Translations under genes and position numbers: made by a program
Shown: in pieces, positions 33,189 to 43,680 of the stretch
Layout: every line of letters starts with the position of its first letter
How positions within the stretch are numbered: position 1 is the stretch's first letter
Notes under the pieces: model-generated
Seen by the model: only the letters and a program-made list of their open reading frames with translations
The model's database searches: none
What the model was told of the DNA's origin: nothing
NCBI RefSeq assembly: GCF_000283155.1
Contig: NW_004454210.1
Location: 1,227,262-1,291,261, forward strand
Direction of reading: 5' to 3'
Length of the DNA: 64,000 nt
From: Ceratotherium simum simum
Lineage: Eukaryota; Chordata; Mammalia; Perissodactyla; Rhinocerotidae

Positions 33189-34914
33189 GCTGTTAGTCAT
33201 CAGACCTATGCCTATCGACTCTGAAGGGTTTTTTTGTTTTATTTTTGGTAAAATTTGGTCATTCTCTGACCAGTCCAGAAAACTTGGGTATTTTCTAGTA
33301 AAACAAGTAAAGAGCTTTTTAAAATGTGAACAGAAATTTATTTACTTGTATAAAAATTTTAGGTAACATTGAAAATTACCCAGGTATATCTTCGAAAGTT
33401 TTGCTTTACAAATGTTAGAAATGGTTTTAAAATGTTAATACTGAACTTATAGTTGAAGTTCCTAACCTTGATGTGACTCAAATTTTTTCTTATTAATTTC
33501 TGAAGAATTTAATTTACCATAAAAACAACTCTGACAGTTAAATGAATATAGTCTGAAATATTACTACACTCAGCATTCAATATTGAAGATTTTTCCATCC
33601 CTATTAAGCTTGCTATTGTCATTCTGTATTACGTGATAAGTACCAAGAAATATGCATTTTAGTAAATCATTTGCTAGTGAATAATATTTTATACAAATGA
33701 AACCAAAGGAATTTCATACAGTTTAAATATCGAGATTCAATCCACCAAAGAAAATATCCTGAATTTAAAATTTGTTTCACAAATGAAGAGGGCTTAGCTT
33801 TTACGGCACAGTCTTTGGCGCAGTCAGGCTTTTATCAGAGCTGAGCCCTGGATGAGGAGCTGAGACTGGGCTCAGGCTGACTCGTAGAACGACCTGTCAT
33901 CCAGATCCCTAAATAAGCCACTTTGTCTCTGGTTCTCTGATTTTCCAATCCTACAAGAAGGAGACTAATTCTTCTCTGTGTGTGTGAGATTGTAACATTT
34001 GTAATAAAATCCATGCCTTCTATAATCAATACCTCTGCCTATTACTCCAAACATAAAAAAATGTATGATGTAGAAAAAAAGTAGTAAAGTTTACTTCACC
34101 TAAACTTGAAGTTGGACTCTGGGAGATTATTTTAGTCAGCTTCGGGCTTTAAGCCTTGGAAATAATCTTAAGATGCCAATGATGGTAGAATTTTCATAAT
34201 TAAAGCAATTGTTTCATTCCTTCATGCCAAAATTTCACTTCATGAAAATTATAATATTTAAAGGAACTTGTATTGACCTAGAATGAACATTTGATGAATC
34301 ATTTCACTTGAAGAAATTTCTTCTTCAAAAAAGTATTTTTAGCATAGCTGTTGGTTTTTCATTACAAAATTCTTACTAAATCTTAAACAGCTCGTCCTGT
34401 GGAAAATTATTTGTGACAATTTGCTTGAAATTATTATTTCAGAATTTATGGAATAACATATGGAAAATGTATGTGTGAGAGTGTACATTTTTTAAAGCAA
34501 GAAGTTTTTAAGAGATTATGGGATAGAAAGAAGGAATGCAAGACTCAAAGTGTGGATACTCTTAAATGACAACTTACCAATAAATGGACCACTAAAATGT
34601 AGTAATTTTAGTGCAAACAGACATGTATTTTGTGTGGCATGGGCCACCTATTGAATGGGAAGACTCCAGGTGGAGGGTTAAGGACATAAAACCACGGGAG
34701 TCTTTAGGGTGGGTCCTCAACTTAGTAAAAATAAAAAAGTACTGTGTTTCTTGACAACTGGCCCCTAAATTTTCTTTCTCTACTTTAGAGTATGTCAATG
34801 AGGTGTGTTCAGGGACTTTGGCCAAACAGTTTTCGAAGGTTTATGAAGCACTGAACCTGACTTGCTAATATTTATCATGTCTACAAACACATTTTAAAAT
34901 ATTTATATTGCAAC
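33189..34914 (-). other. 3' UTR of the SBSPON retrocopy
   Basis: About 1.7 kb of A/T-rich, non-repetitive sequence. It holds only spurious short frames (for example 33835-34029, 34592-34825). Confidence 0.75.
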
Positions 34915-34958
34915 CTATATAAAAATAAAACTATGAACAGCCGGACAAGAACACTGGT

Positions 34959-35708
34959 CTACTCGCCGAACTTTTTTCCAAGTTCCTTGACATCGAGGAT
35001 TGCCAATTGCTTGCCAATGAAGAGTTTGATTTCCTCAGAGTCCAGGCCATCTCCAGAACAAAGAAGGCTCACAGAGTTCATAGCTGGAGGCTGACAATCT
35101 ACACACGCGGTGTACCGCTCTCGGAGATACTGCATCCATCGAGTCAGAGGTCGGTTTTCCATAGCACAGTGAGGAGTCAATGATTCTGTCTTGAACTCCA
35201 TACAGTAGCCGGCATCCTCTGTGTCTGTAGACCACTGTGGAGAAGCGGCTTGTCTGGTTCTCTCCTTGTTGAACGCAGAGGTAGTTATAAAGGCAGGGAC
35301 GAAGGAGTGGCCGCAGTCCTGGCCCTGGGGCGTCCAGTACTCCAGGCAGCCGGCTGTCTCCTCCAGGGGCGGGCAGGGCGCCCCTCTGTTCAGGGGCTCC
35401 TGCTGCACCGAGCGCCTCCGCACGCGGGCCGTGGGCTTGCACTGGTCGGCGCAGCCACTCCAGGGGCTCCACTCCCCCACGATGCACGGGTGAGCTGGGC
35501 ATGCCCTGGAGTAGTCGAAGCAGCAATCCCCGGTGAGGCGGCAGGCTTGGTCGCAGAAGCACGTCCCGTAGACCCTGTCCAGCCTCCAGCCGCGGGCGAA
35601 GCAGGCGGGGTCCTGGCCCGGGCAGCAGCGCCCCGCCTCGGCGCAGCCGGCCAGGGCCCTGGGCCACAGCCGCGCCAGCGCGCACAGCGCCATCCACAGA
35701 GCCCTCAT
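34959..35708 (-). pseudogene. SBSPON: SBSPON retrocopy coding region, C-terminal frameshift
   Basis: SBSPON is a small secreted, cysteine-rich matrix protein; its exact role is not well known. The open frame is 249 codons from ATG 35708-35706. Residues 1-20 form a hydrophobic signal peptide (LWMALCALARLW). A somatomedin B domain covers about 22-70, with CFCDQACRLTGDCCFDY at 50-66. A thrombospondin type 1 repeat covers about 76-132, with EWSPWSGC at 79-86 and RVRRR at 95-99. A conserved C-terminal part includes YCMEFKTESLTPHC. After GDGLDS (to residue 224) one base is missing near 35033-35036. The last 25 codons are therefore in the wrong frame, stopping at 34961-34959. In the other frame the family-like end continues through CSCPAVHSF to a TAG at 34917-34915. 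Adding that base back in the count gives 264 residues, the length I recall for human SBSPON. Confidence 0.92.
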
Positions 35709-35801
35709 GGCCAGCGCTCCGGGGCGCCCATGAAGCCGCAGACCTTCGCGCTCCGAGAGCGCGGCCCGGAGTAGCCCGAGCGGCCGGAGACGCGCAGCCC
35801 C
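35709..35801 (-). other. 5' leader of the SBSPON retrocopy
   Basis: 93 bp, very GC- and CpG-rich (for example GGCCGGAGACGCGCAG on the plus strand). It gives the retrocopy a near-complete 5' end, unusual since many retrocopies are truncated. Confidence 0.75.
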
Positions 35802-35815
35802 TCTTTTAGCACTTT
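35802..35815. repeat. Right target-site duplication of the SBSPON retrocopy
   Basis: TCTTTTAGCACTTT, partner of 33135-33148. On the minus strand the site reads TTC/AAAG, a loose match to the L1 endonuclease preference TT/AAAA. Confidence 0.88.
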
Positions 35816-36960
35816 GAATGTCATCTCACTACCTTCTGGCCTTCATGGCTTCTGATGAGAAATTGCCTGTTGATCTTACTGAGAATCCTTATTACATGAC
35901 AAGTTGCTTCTTGCTGCTTTCAAGATTCTGTCTTTTGACGCTTTGATTATAATGTACTTTGGTGTCAATCTCTTTGAGTTTATCTTACTTTGAGTTTGTT
36001 GAACTTCTTGGATTTGTATATTCATGTCTTTCATCAAATTATGGAAATTTTTGGCCACTATTTCTTCAAATATTCTTTCTGGTCCTTTCTGCCTCTCCTC
36101 TCCTTAGACTTTCATAATGCATATGTTGGTATGCTTGATGGTGTTCCACAGGTCTCTTAGGCTGTTTCATTTTTCTTCATTTTTTTGCTCCTCAGACTGC
36201 ATAATCTTAATTGACCTATCATCAAGGTAGTTGATTATTTTCTGTGTATTTACATCTGCTGTTAAACCCCTCTAGTGAATTTTTTATTTCAATTATTATA
36301 CTTTTCAACTTAAGGATTTCTATTTGGTTCCTTTTCTTAGTTGTTGTCTCTATTGATATTCTCTATTTGGTGAGACATCCTTCTCATGGTTTCCTTTAGC
36401 TCTTTGTCCATGGTGTCCTTTAGCTCTTTGAGCATATTTAAAATGGTTGATTAAAGTCTTTGTTTAGTAAATCCACTGTCTCAGTTTCTTAGGGACAGTT
36501 TCTATTAGTTTCTTTTTTTCCTGTGTATGGTCCATACTTTATTGTTTCTTTGTATGCCTCGTAATTTTTTGTTGAAAACCAGGCATTTTTAATATCATCA
36601 TGTGATAACTCTAAAAATTATATTACCCTCCCTCTCCAGGGCTTGTTGTTGCTGCTGGTTGTAGTTGTTGTTTGTTTAGTGAATTTCCTGAACTAATTTT
36701 GTAAAGTCTGTATTCTTTATCGTGTGTGACCACTGAAGCCTCTACTCTATTAATTTAGTGGTTGGCTAATCATATGGCAGAGATTTCCTTAAACTCTAAG
36801 CTTCAGCTGTTTTTTCTTGATTAATCATTCCCTTGGTCACTGCAAGCGTTTGTTTAATATCAGGAGTTCTGAGAGTTGATTCTGACCATTTTTGCTAGTT
36901 TCCTCATTGTTTTTGTGGAGAGATGGACATTTGGAGTTTCCTACCCTGTCATTTTTGCTC
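35816..36960 (-). mobile_element. Old antisense L1, right part
   Basis: Continues the ORF1 portion of the element at 32380: CTTCTGGCCTTCATGGCTTC, TGATTATAATGTACTTTGG, TTGTTGAACTTCTTGG, CCACAGGTCTCTTAGG, then the 5' region. Decayed, non-coding. Confidence 0.78.
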
Positions 36961-37129
36961 CTGACTTTTGAGGAACCACGTTCATTCATTCATCCAATAA
37001 AAATTTATCGAGTCCTTGCTATGTTCCAGGCACTGCTGGGGCTTGCACTTATGTAGCATTCAAAATACCAAGCTTCCTGGCAAAGCCTGAAGGCAAGGGG
37101 GATAGGAAGCTACCATTCATTGGTGCCTG

Positions 37130-37770
37130 TGAGCACTATTATATAGTATCTGCTTTTTTGTTTTCATTCACAATTTCATAGTGATCAGAGGAGTTGAGCA
37201 TCTTTTCTTATTTTATTTTATTTATTTATTTATTTATTCCCTCAAAGCCCCAGTAGATAGCTGTACATCATAGTTGCACATCCTTCTAGTTGCTGTATGT
37301 GGGACGCGGCCTCAGCATGGCTGGAGAAGCGGTGCGTCGGTGCGCGCCCAGGATCCAAACCCCGGGCCGCCAGCAGCGGAGCGTGCGCACTCAACCGCCA
37401 AGCCACGAGGCCGGCCCTGAACATCTTTTCTTATGTATATTGACCAGTTTCATTTCCTCTGCTAACAAGTGGGAACTCATAAACTTTGTCCAGTGTTTTC
37501 TATTGGGTTGTTTGCTTTTACTTACTGATTTGTAAGAATCTTTATATATCATGTATATTAATCTTTTATTGTGTGTTTTAGAAATACATTGCTGCATTTT
37601 GTTTTTTGACTGACTTTATGTTGCAAGTTCTTATACAGAACTTTAACATTTTGTTATAGTAAAATCTACCAGTCTTTTTCTTTCATGCTTCTGAGTTTTA
37701 TGTCTTACTTAAAAGGGCCTTCCTTACCTCAAAATTGTAAAAACAGTATTCTGAGTTTTCTATAGATATC
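37130..37770 (-). mobile_element. Antisense L1 ORF2 fragment, split by a SINE
   Basis: GTGATCAGAGGAGTTGAGCA, TATTGGGTTGTTTGCTTTTA, AATCTTTATATATCATG and CAAAATTGTAAAAACAG follow the order of antisense L1 ORF2 between the cysteine motif and the reverse transcriptase. A SINE lies at 37211-37417. Confidence 0.7.
37211..37417 (-). mobile_element. Perissodactyl SINE, short form with (TTTA)n tail
   Basis: The 16-bp duplication TGAGCATCTTTTCTTA (37195-37210) recurs as TGAACATCTTTTCTTA at 37418-37433. The tail is a (TTTA)n run. CpG-rich body (GGACGCGGCC, GCGGTGCGTCGGTGCGCGCC) ending in GAGGCCGGCCC. Looks young. Confidence 0.92.
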
Positions 37771-38388
37771 TGGTATCGATTTTTAATTGAAATTTCTATA
37801 GAGATCATTGTAGGTTCACATACGGTTGTAAGAAATAATAGAGAGATCCTGTGTACCCTTTACCCACTTTCCTCCAGTGGTAACATTTTGTAAAACAATC
37901 ATACAATATTACAACCAAGATGTTGACATGATAGAATCCACTGACGTTTAGCTTTCTATGTTTTACTCATAGTCATTTGCGTGTGTGTATTTAGTTCTAT
38001 ACAGTTTTATCTCATGTAAGTTGGTGTGTTCATCACCACAGTCAATATACCGAACAGTTTCATCACAATAAGGATCCCTTGTATTGCCCTTTTATAATCA
38101 CATTCACCTCCCTGCTGCCCCACCCCCCACTCCTGGTAACCGTTAATCTCTATTTTTGAAATTTTGCCATTTTAAAATTATTATATAAATGGATCATACA
38201 GTATGTAACCTTTTGGAATTGGATTTTCTTCTCACTCAGCAAAATTCTCTGGAGAGTCATCCAAGTTGTTTGTGTATTAATAAATGTTTTTCCTTTTTTA
38301 TTGCTGAATAGTATTCCATGATATGGATGTACCACAGTTTAACTACTTACCTATTGAAGGACATGTAGGCTGCTTGCAGTTTTTTGGC
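37771..38388 (-). mobile_element. Antisense 3' end of an old L1, left part
   Basis: GTAGGTTCACATACGGTTG, TGTACCCTTTACCCAC, CACCACAGTCAATATACCG, CTCCTGGTAACCGTTAATC and GAATAGTATTCCATGATATGG are in antisense L1 3'-end order. Interrupted at 38389 by an LTR and resumed at 39249. Confidence 0.78.
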
Positions 38389-39248
38389 TGTGGTATAATA
38401 AGAAATACATATTTAGTCTTTGTTCCCTGTTCCTGGCTCAGAGCTCCTAAAACTCTTGGAATTTCTTGAGTGATAGGAGTGATAAGAGTATCTTTTGTTA
38501 TTTTTAACAAGCCCCTTTTAACCATACCTGAATTTATGCTAAAAAGGTGACTCTTGGTGGGCCCCCAGATAGCTTTAGGATGGGTACTGGTCACCATAAA
38601 GGCCAAGCTTTGATTAGAGGGTTGGAACTTTCAGCCCCATGCCCCAAGCTCTGGGGAGTGGAGAGGGGCTCGAGATTGAGTTCAGTCACAAATAATTAGT
38701 GATTTAATCAATCACGCTTACCTAATGAAACTGCCATAAAAATCCCTAAAGGACAGAGTTTGGAGAGCTTCTGAGTTGGTGAGCCCATTCAAGTGCTAGG
38801 AGGGTGGTGTGCCTGAAAAGGGCATGGAGCTTCACACACCGTCTTTCTCCCATACCTTGCTCTGTGGATCTCTCCCATTTGCCTGTTCTTGAGTTGTATT
38901 CTTTATAATAAACCAGTAACAGTAAGTAAAGTGTTTTCCTGAGTTCTGTGAGTTGTTCTAGTAAATTATTGAACCTGACTTGGGGAAGGGTGGGCCTGGG
39001 AACCTCTGAATTTGTAGTTGCGCAGGCAGAAGTGTGGGTAGCCTGGATAACCCATTTGTAATTGGTGTCTGAAGTGGGGGCAGTCTTGTGGGACTGAGCC
39101 CTTTACTTGTAGGGTCTGCCATTAACTCTAGTATTTAGTGTCAGAATTGAACTGAATTGTAGGACACTCCCTTGGTGTAAGAGAATCAGAGAATCGGTGT
39201 AGGTCAAGACACCAAGTATTTGGTGTCAAATGGAGAAAGAACCTTTCA
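38389..39248 (+). mobile_element. 860-bp solo retroviral LTR, plus strand
   Basis: Starts TGTGGTATAATAAG and ends in CCTTTCA, and cleanly interrupts the L1. Flanking TTGGC (38384-38388) and TTCGC (39249-39253) are a 5-bp duplication with one change. The AATAAA signal is inside TTTATAATAAACCAGTAAC at about 38903-38922. Later phrases (AGTTCTGTGAGTTGTTCTAG, GAAGTGGGGGCAGTCTTG) are typical of a known group of mammalian ERV LTRs, whose exact name I cannot give. No viral genes accompany it. Frames inside it (for example 38343-38606) are spurious. Confidence 0.75.
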
Positions 39249-39560
39249 TTCGCTGTTATGAATAAAGCTGCTATGAACATTTATGTACAAGTTTTTGTAT
39301 TTTTTGGTCAACATAAATGGTCGATTCTCTGGAATAAGTGCCCAGGAGTGCAGTTGCTGGATTGTATGATGAGTGTAAATTTTTAAAGAAACTGCCAAAC
39401 TATTTTCTTGAGTGACTATACTGTTTTACATTCTCAGCAGTAATGTATAAGAGATCCAGTTTCGCTGCATCCTTGCCGGCATTTGATGTCACTATTTTTT
39501 ATTTTAGCCATTCTGATGTATGGTGATATTGTAATATTGTTTATTATGATTAAATTTTAA
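39249..39560 (-). mobile_element. Antisense 3' end of an old L1, right part
   Basis: TATGAATAAAGCTGCTATGAAC, ATTCTCTGGAATAAGTGCCC, ACTGCCAAACTATTTTC and CCATTCTGATGTATGGTG continue the element left of the LTR. Confidence 0.78.
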
Positions 39561-39740
39561 GTCCATCTTTATTATTGTGTTCTGCAGAATGACCAATTTA
39601 TTATTTGCACTGCTTGTGTGAGATTTACTGTTGCTGCCTGTTTATGTTTTTGCAGATGTGGCCTGTTGCTTTCCTAAAGATTGCCAATACTAATAAACTT
39701 TCTTTATGAGACTGGGTAGTGATATTAATGAATGTAATGT

Positions 39741-39957
39741 TTTTTTTTTTTTTTTGTATAATTTTATTTATTTATTTTTCCCCCAAAGCCCCAGTAGATA
39801 GTTGTATGTCATAGTTGCACATCTTTCTAGTTGCTGTATGTAGGATGCGGCCTCAGCATGGCTGGAGAAGCGGTGTGTCGGTGCGTGCCCGGGATCCGAA
39901 CCCGGGCCGCCAGCAGTGGAGCGCGCGCACTTAACCACTAAGCCACGGGGCCGGCCC
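39741..39957 (-). mobile_element. Perissodactyl SINE, short form
   Basis: T-run then TATTTATTTTTCCCCCAAAG, CpG-rich body and GGGGCCGGCCC head. TGAATGTAATGTTT (39729-39742) and TGAATTTAATGTTT (39958-39971) are the target duplication. Confidence 0.92.
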
Positions 39958-40479
39958 TGAATTTAATGTTTTGATATTGTATAACATTATATGTCAGCAT
40001 TTGGAAGACCTGCACAACCCAGTGAACCAGTATTTTTCAAGTGACCAATGCCTGATGTTGCAGAATCATAGATGGGTAAAAGATTCATTTGAAATATAAG
40101 ATAGACCAATGGATTTTAACCTAAAACTTGTGGAGTTTTGAGGCTGTATCAAAAATTTATGGATATATAAAATTATCTGAAAAGGCTTTAAAACTTTATA
40201 TTTTTTCCAACTACATATGTGTGAGGCTGGGTTTTCTTCATATACTGTGAGCAAAACCCCACATTGCAATAGATTTGAATGCAGAATCGGTTACAGAATT
40301 CAGATGTTTTCTCTTAAGCCAGGCATTAAAGAGATTTGCACAAATGTTAAACAAACTCTTATTTTTTTTTGTTTTGGAACATATAATTATTTTTCATAAA
40401 ATATATTCTTTAACATGTATAGGGCTTATTGTTAGTTTTAAATAAATTATTTTCTAATTTCTCAGTTTTAATTTCTAAT

Positions 40480-40520
40480 ATAGTAAATGTATATATATAA
40501 TATATATATAATCCATATAA
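40480..40520. repeat. (TA)n run
   Basis: GTATATATATAATATATATA within the 3' part of the hAT remnant. Confidence 0.7.
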
Positions 40521-40619
40521 ACAAAAGTTCTTTAGAGTCTTCAATAATTTTTAATAGTGTAAAGGGCTTCTTTGTCTAAAAAGTTTGAGAACTGCTAGTT
40601 TAGATGAAAGGAAACTGAA

Positions 40620-41015
40620 GAGACATGACAACTGAATGTAATACATGATCCTAGACTGGATGCTCTCCAGGAGGAAATGAGAATGCTGTAAAGCGTTGGG
40701 CCAGTGGACAAAACTGGAATATGGACTGTGGATTAAATTATAATTGTATCGATATAAATTTCTTGAATTTGATAAGTGTACTGTAGTTAGGTAAGAGAGG
40801 AAATAAACACTGCAGTTTTAAAGGCATATAATGTATGCCAAATATTCTCAAATGGTTTAGAAAAATAAACAGGCATGTATGTATATATAGAAAGAGTGAT
40901 AAAACAAATGTGGCAAAAATGTTGCAAGTTGGTGAATTCTGCATAAAGGCCATACAGGAGTTCTCTCTATTATTTGTACAATGTGAAATTATTTCAAAAT
41001 AAAAAATTTTGAAGT
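40620..41015 (+). mobile_element. Old L1 3' end, plus strand
   Basis: ATTATAATTGTATCGATATAAA, CTTGAATTTGATAAGTG, AGAAAAATAAACAGGCATG, CCATACAGGAGTTCTCTC and GAAATTATTTCAAAATAAAAA are the order of an old L1 3' UTR in sense orientation, ending in an A-rich tail. Confidence 0.65.
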
Positions 41016-41339
41016 AATATAATGAATCTTTTAAAAGCAGATTTTTACACGTTAATTGGTGTTTGTGCTTGTAAATGACTGAAATATTTTGAATAGTTGA
41101 TACACTATGTAAAAACTTTGGAGTTTTCACCACTTTTCAGAGGATACTCTTTGTGCTTTGTGCTTTGCTGCCCCCTAGTGACTTTTATGCTCATCAGCAG
41201 TTCATTCTGCAAGTACAACAACTTGGGAATTTAGAGCTCTGTAGTTAGTCATCATTTAAAAATAACTTAGTATCAAGTAAAAGAATTTTTTAAGGAGGGG
41301 AGGAAGATACTACTATGAAGCCATATCTCATGGTCTCTT
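41016..41339. other. Non-repetitive sequence
   Basis: Contains a small repeat-like piece GCTGCCCCCTAGTG near 41168; nothing else identified. Confidence 0.35.
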
Positions 41340-42775
41340 TTTTTCTTTGAATTTTTTTGAAAATAGCATTTTTATTTTTGTGGTTCCTTTGTATTATATT
41401 CTCAGTACCCTCTTCCCCCTCCTCATCTAATAGCAACAGTAAAACTTATTGTATACTCTTCCCCTCTCTTTTCCTTACCACTAAATATTAGTCGATAATA
41501 TTACTTTAATGTTTTACTTCATAGTCTTAATATACTTAGAATTCTGTGCTTAGAATTCTGCTAGCCTGTTATCTCTCATTTGCTATTCGAAAATCTCAAA
41601 GCCTGTGAAAACCATTTGTTGTCAAAACCTGCCTGAATTCATTTGGCAACAAAACCTGACCTGAGTTGACATGAGATAGTGATAGTCTTTATATTTACCA
41701 CTGTGTGGATATTCCTACATTTTGCTGCAGAAATACTAATGTGACTGATCAGGGAATGCTTCTTAAGACCTCACTGGGGATGTTATGTAATATATGACAT
41801 ATACACTATTTTTGTTTTTTAAAATTTGCAGGATTCTGAACTATGAAACATTTCTACTCCAAGGGTTTTGGATTAGGGCTTGTAGACCTGTACTTGATTT
41901 GCTTAGCTTTGACTCCTGGTTATCAGGTATGAGGCAGTCCACCAGCTTATTCAACTTTCTGTCTTTTCTCTCTTATTTTTATTAGTTGTATAATTTTTCC
42001 ATACTATTTTTACATACCATATTTTGTCAGTGTTAATCTGATCTTGTTTTTGCCTTAGAGTTGCAGTTAAATATGTTCACTTGTTACTGCCCCTCCTTTT
42101 TGTTGAAGTTTCTCCTGTCCTCTAGTTTGGTTGGCGTTCCTTCTCTAGTAGTTGCCTTAAGAAGGACTTATATGAACAGTAATTTTTGAGTTATTGTGTA
42201 TTCAGAATGGCTTCTCTGTAGACTTTATACTTAAAGGATAGCTTGGTTGAACTTAAAATTCTTGGTTCGTATTCCTTGAGTATCTTGTCTTCTGGTGTTC
42301 AGTGCTATTGTGGAAAGGTCTGATGCCTGCTGGATTTTCTTTACCTGATAATTGACATTATTATTATTTTTTTAGATGTCTGTTGGTTCTTCTTTTTCTA
42401 ATCTTTAGGAATTACTCTAAGGATTACAACTTGCATCCCTTACTCATTAGCATGTAGTATAAATTGATACTTTTATCACTTCCTTGACACCCTTTTCCAC
42501 ATCTTAAGCTATTGCTGTCATGAATTTTAGTTTTACATGTCATTTAGTGCCCACAAGACATTATCCGGATTATTTTGTAGAGTCAGTATTCATTTATGTT
42601 TATCCTTTTTGGTTGATTTTTATTTCCTCCTCCATTTCTATGCTTCAATCTGAGATCACTGTCTTTTTGCCTGAAGAACTCTTTTTAGTATTTATTTTAG
42701 TGCAAGCCTACAACTCATACATTCTCTCATTTTTTTTGCTTGTTTGTATGAAAAATGTCTTTATTTTGCCTTAAT
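41340..42775 (-). mobile_element. Old antisense L1/HAL1-like region, left part
   Basis: TTAAGAAGGACTTATATGAACAG, AAGGATAGCTTGGTTGAAC, TATCTTGTCTTCTGGTGTTC, then TGTCTTTTTGCCTGAAGAAC and TGTCTTTATTTTGCCTTAATTC resemble antisense ORF1-side L1 or HAL1 sequence. It may be two fragments (break near 42365). Decayed. Confidence 0.55.
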
Positions 42776-42779
42776 TCTT

Positions 42780-43427
42780 TTGAAATTGTGGTAAAACATA
42801 CATAACAAAATTTATCATTTTAACCATTTTCAAGTGTACAGTTTAGTGGCGTTAAGTCTATTCACATTGTTGTGCAACGATCACCATCACCCATCCCCAT
42901 TACTTTCATAACGTTCCTACACTGAAACTCTGTACCCCTTAAACAATAAATCCCCATTATCCCCTTCCTCAGTCTCTGGCAGCCATCACTTTCTGTCTCC
43001 GTGAATCTGACTATTCTGTGTACTTCATGTAAGTGGAATCATACAGTATTTGTCCTTTTGTGGCTAGCTTATTTCACTTAGCTTAATGTCTTCAGGATAC
43101 ATCCATGTTGTAGCATGTGCCAGAATTTTCTTCCTTTTTAAGGCTGAATAATATTCCATTGCATGTGAACCATATTTTGTTTATCTATTCATCTGTTGAT
43201 GGACACTTAGGTTGCTTCCTCCTTTTGGATGTTGTGAATAATGCTGCTATGAACATGGATGTATAAATATGAGTCCCCACTTTCAATAAATAAGTGTTTG
43301 AGTCCTTGCTTTCAATTCTTTTGGGTATATATCCAGAAGTGGAATTGCTGGATCATATGGTAATTTTATTTTTAATTTGAGGAATTGCCAAACTGTTTTC
43401 CATAGTGGATGCACCATTTTACATTGC
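42780..43427 (-). mobile_element. Antisense L1 3' end nested in the older L1
   Basis: AATTGTGGTAAAACATACATAAC, GTTGTGCAACGATCACC, AATCATACAGTATTTGTCC, GCTGAATAATATTCCATTGC and AACTGTTTTCCATAGTGG are the antisense 3' UTR and ORF2 end of a middle-aged L1. TTGCCTTAATTCTT at 42766-42779 and TTGTCTTAATTTTT at 43428-43441 look like its target duplication, and the older L1 continues correctly across it. Confidence 0.75.
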
Positions 43428-43441
43428 TTGTCTTAATTTTT

Positions 43442-43677
43442 TTTTTTGTGAGGAAGATTAGCCCTGCTAACATCCAATGCCAATCCTCGTCTTTTTGCGG
43501 AGGAAGACTGGCCCTGGGCTAACACCTGTGCCCATCTTCCTCTACTTTATATGGGATGCTGCCACAACATGGCTTGACAAGCAGTGCCTCACTGTGCACC
43601 CAGGATCTGAACCTGCGAACCCCGGGCCGCCGCAGCGGAGTGCGTGCACTTAACTGCTATGCCACCAGGCTGGCCCC
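43442..43677 (-). mobile_element. Perissodactyl SINE with two tail units
   Basis: It sits in the right-hand duplication of the nested L1, copying it again: TTGTCTTAATTTTT at 43428-43441 and at 43680-43693. It has two tail units, body and GGCTGGCCCC end, and no middle section. Confidence 0.9.
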
Positions 43678-43680
43678 TAT

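Larger units (their letters stand above)
33149..35801 (-). pseudogene. SBSPON: SBSPON processed retrocopy, full insertion
   Basis: An intronless, reverse-transcribed copy of an SBSPON messenger, inserted by L1 machinery. Read on the minus strand it has 93 bp of GC-rich 5' leader (35801-35709), the coding region (35708 to 34915 in its original reading), about 1.75 kb of 3' UTR, an AATAAA signal and an A-rich tail next to the left duplication. SBSPON in other mammals is a multi-exon gene, so an uninterrupted coding region with tail and target duplications means a retrocopy rather than the source gene. No promoter of its own is evident apart from the GC-rich leader. It splits an old L1. The source gene is not in this window. 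Confidence 0.93.
39585..40605 (+). pseudogene. hAT transposase remnant, C-terminal part
   Basis: This is the 3' part of an old hAT-family DNA transposon of the kind that gave rise to mammalian ZBED- and SCAND3-like genes. A transposase cuts and moves the element. The frame is broken, but the hAT C-terminal dimerisation region is readable at about 40210-40345: CEAGFSSYTVSKT, then NRFECRIGYRIQMFSLKP and IKEICTNVKQ. Upstream, TTGGAAGACCTGCACAACCC and GACCAATGCCTGATGTTGC align in order with the family as I know it. A 3' tail to about 40605 ends AAAAGTTTGAGAACTGCTAG, a hAT-like end. A SINE interrupts it at 39741-39957. No intact domain; inactive. Confidence 0.68.

Noticed and set aside
35035..35697. 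220-codon minus-strand open frame inside the SBSPON retrocopy
   Set aside because: It is an alternative frame of the GC-rich retrocopy. The frame from 35708 matches the SBSPON domains; this one gives a Gly/Pro/Arg-rich sequence without any.
35250..35774. 174- and 90-codon plus-strand frames opposite SBSPON
   Set aside because: They are antisense to the retrocopy, explained by its GC-rich composition and lack of stops.
40738..41133. 131-codon minus-strand frame
   Set aside because: It lies mostly opposite an old L1 3' end. Leu/Phe/Ile-rich from T-rich DNA, no recognisable family.
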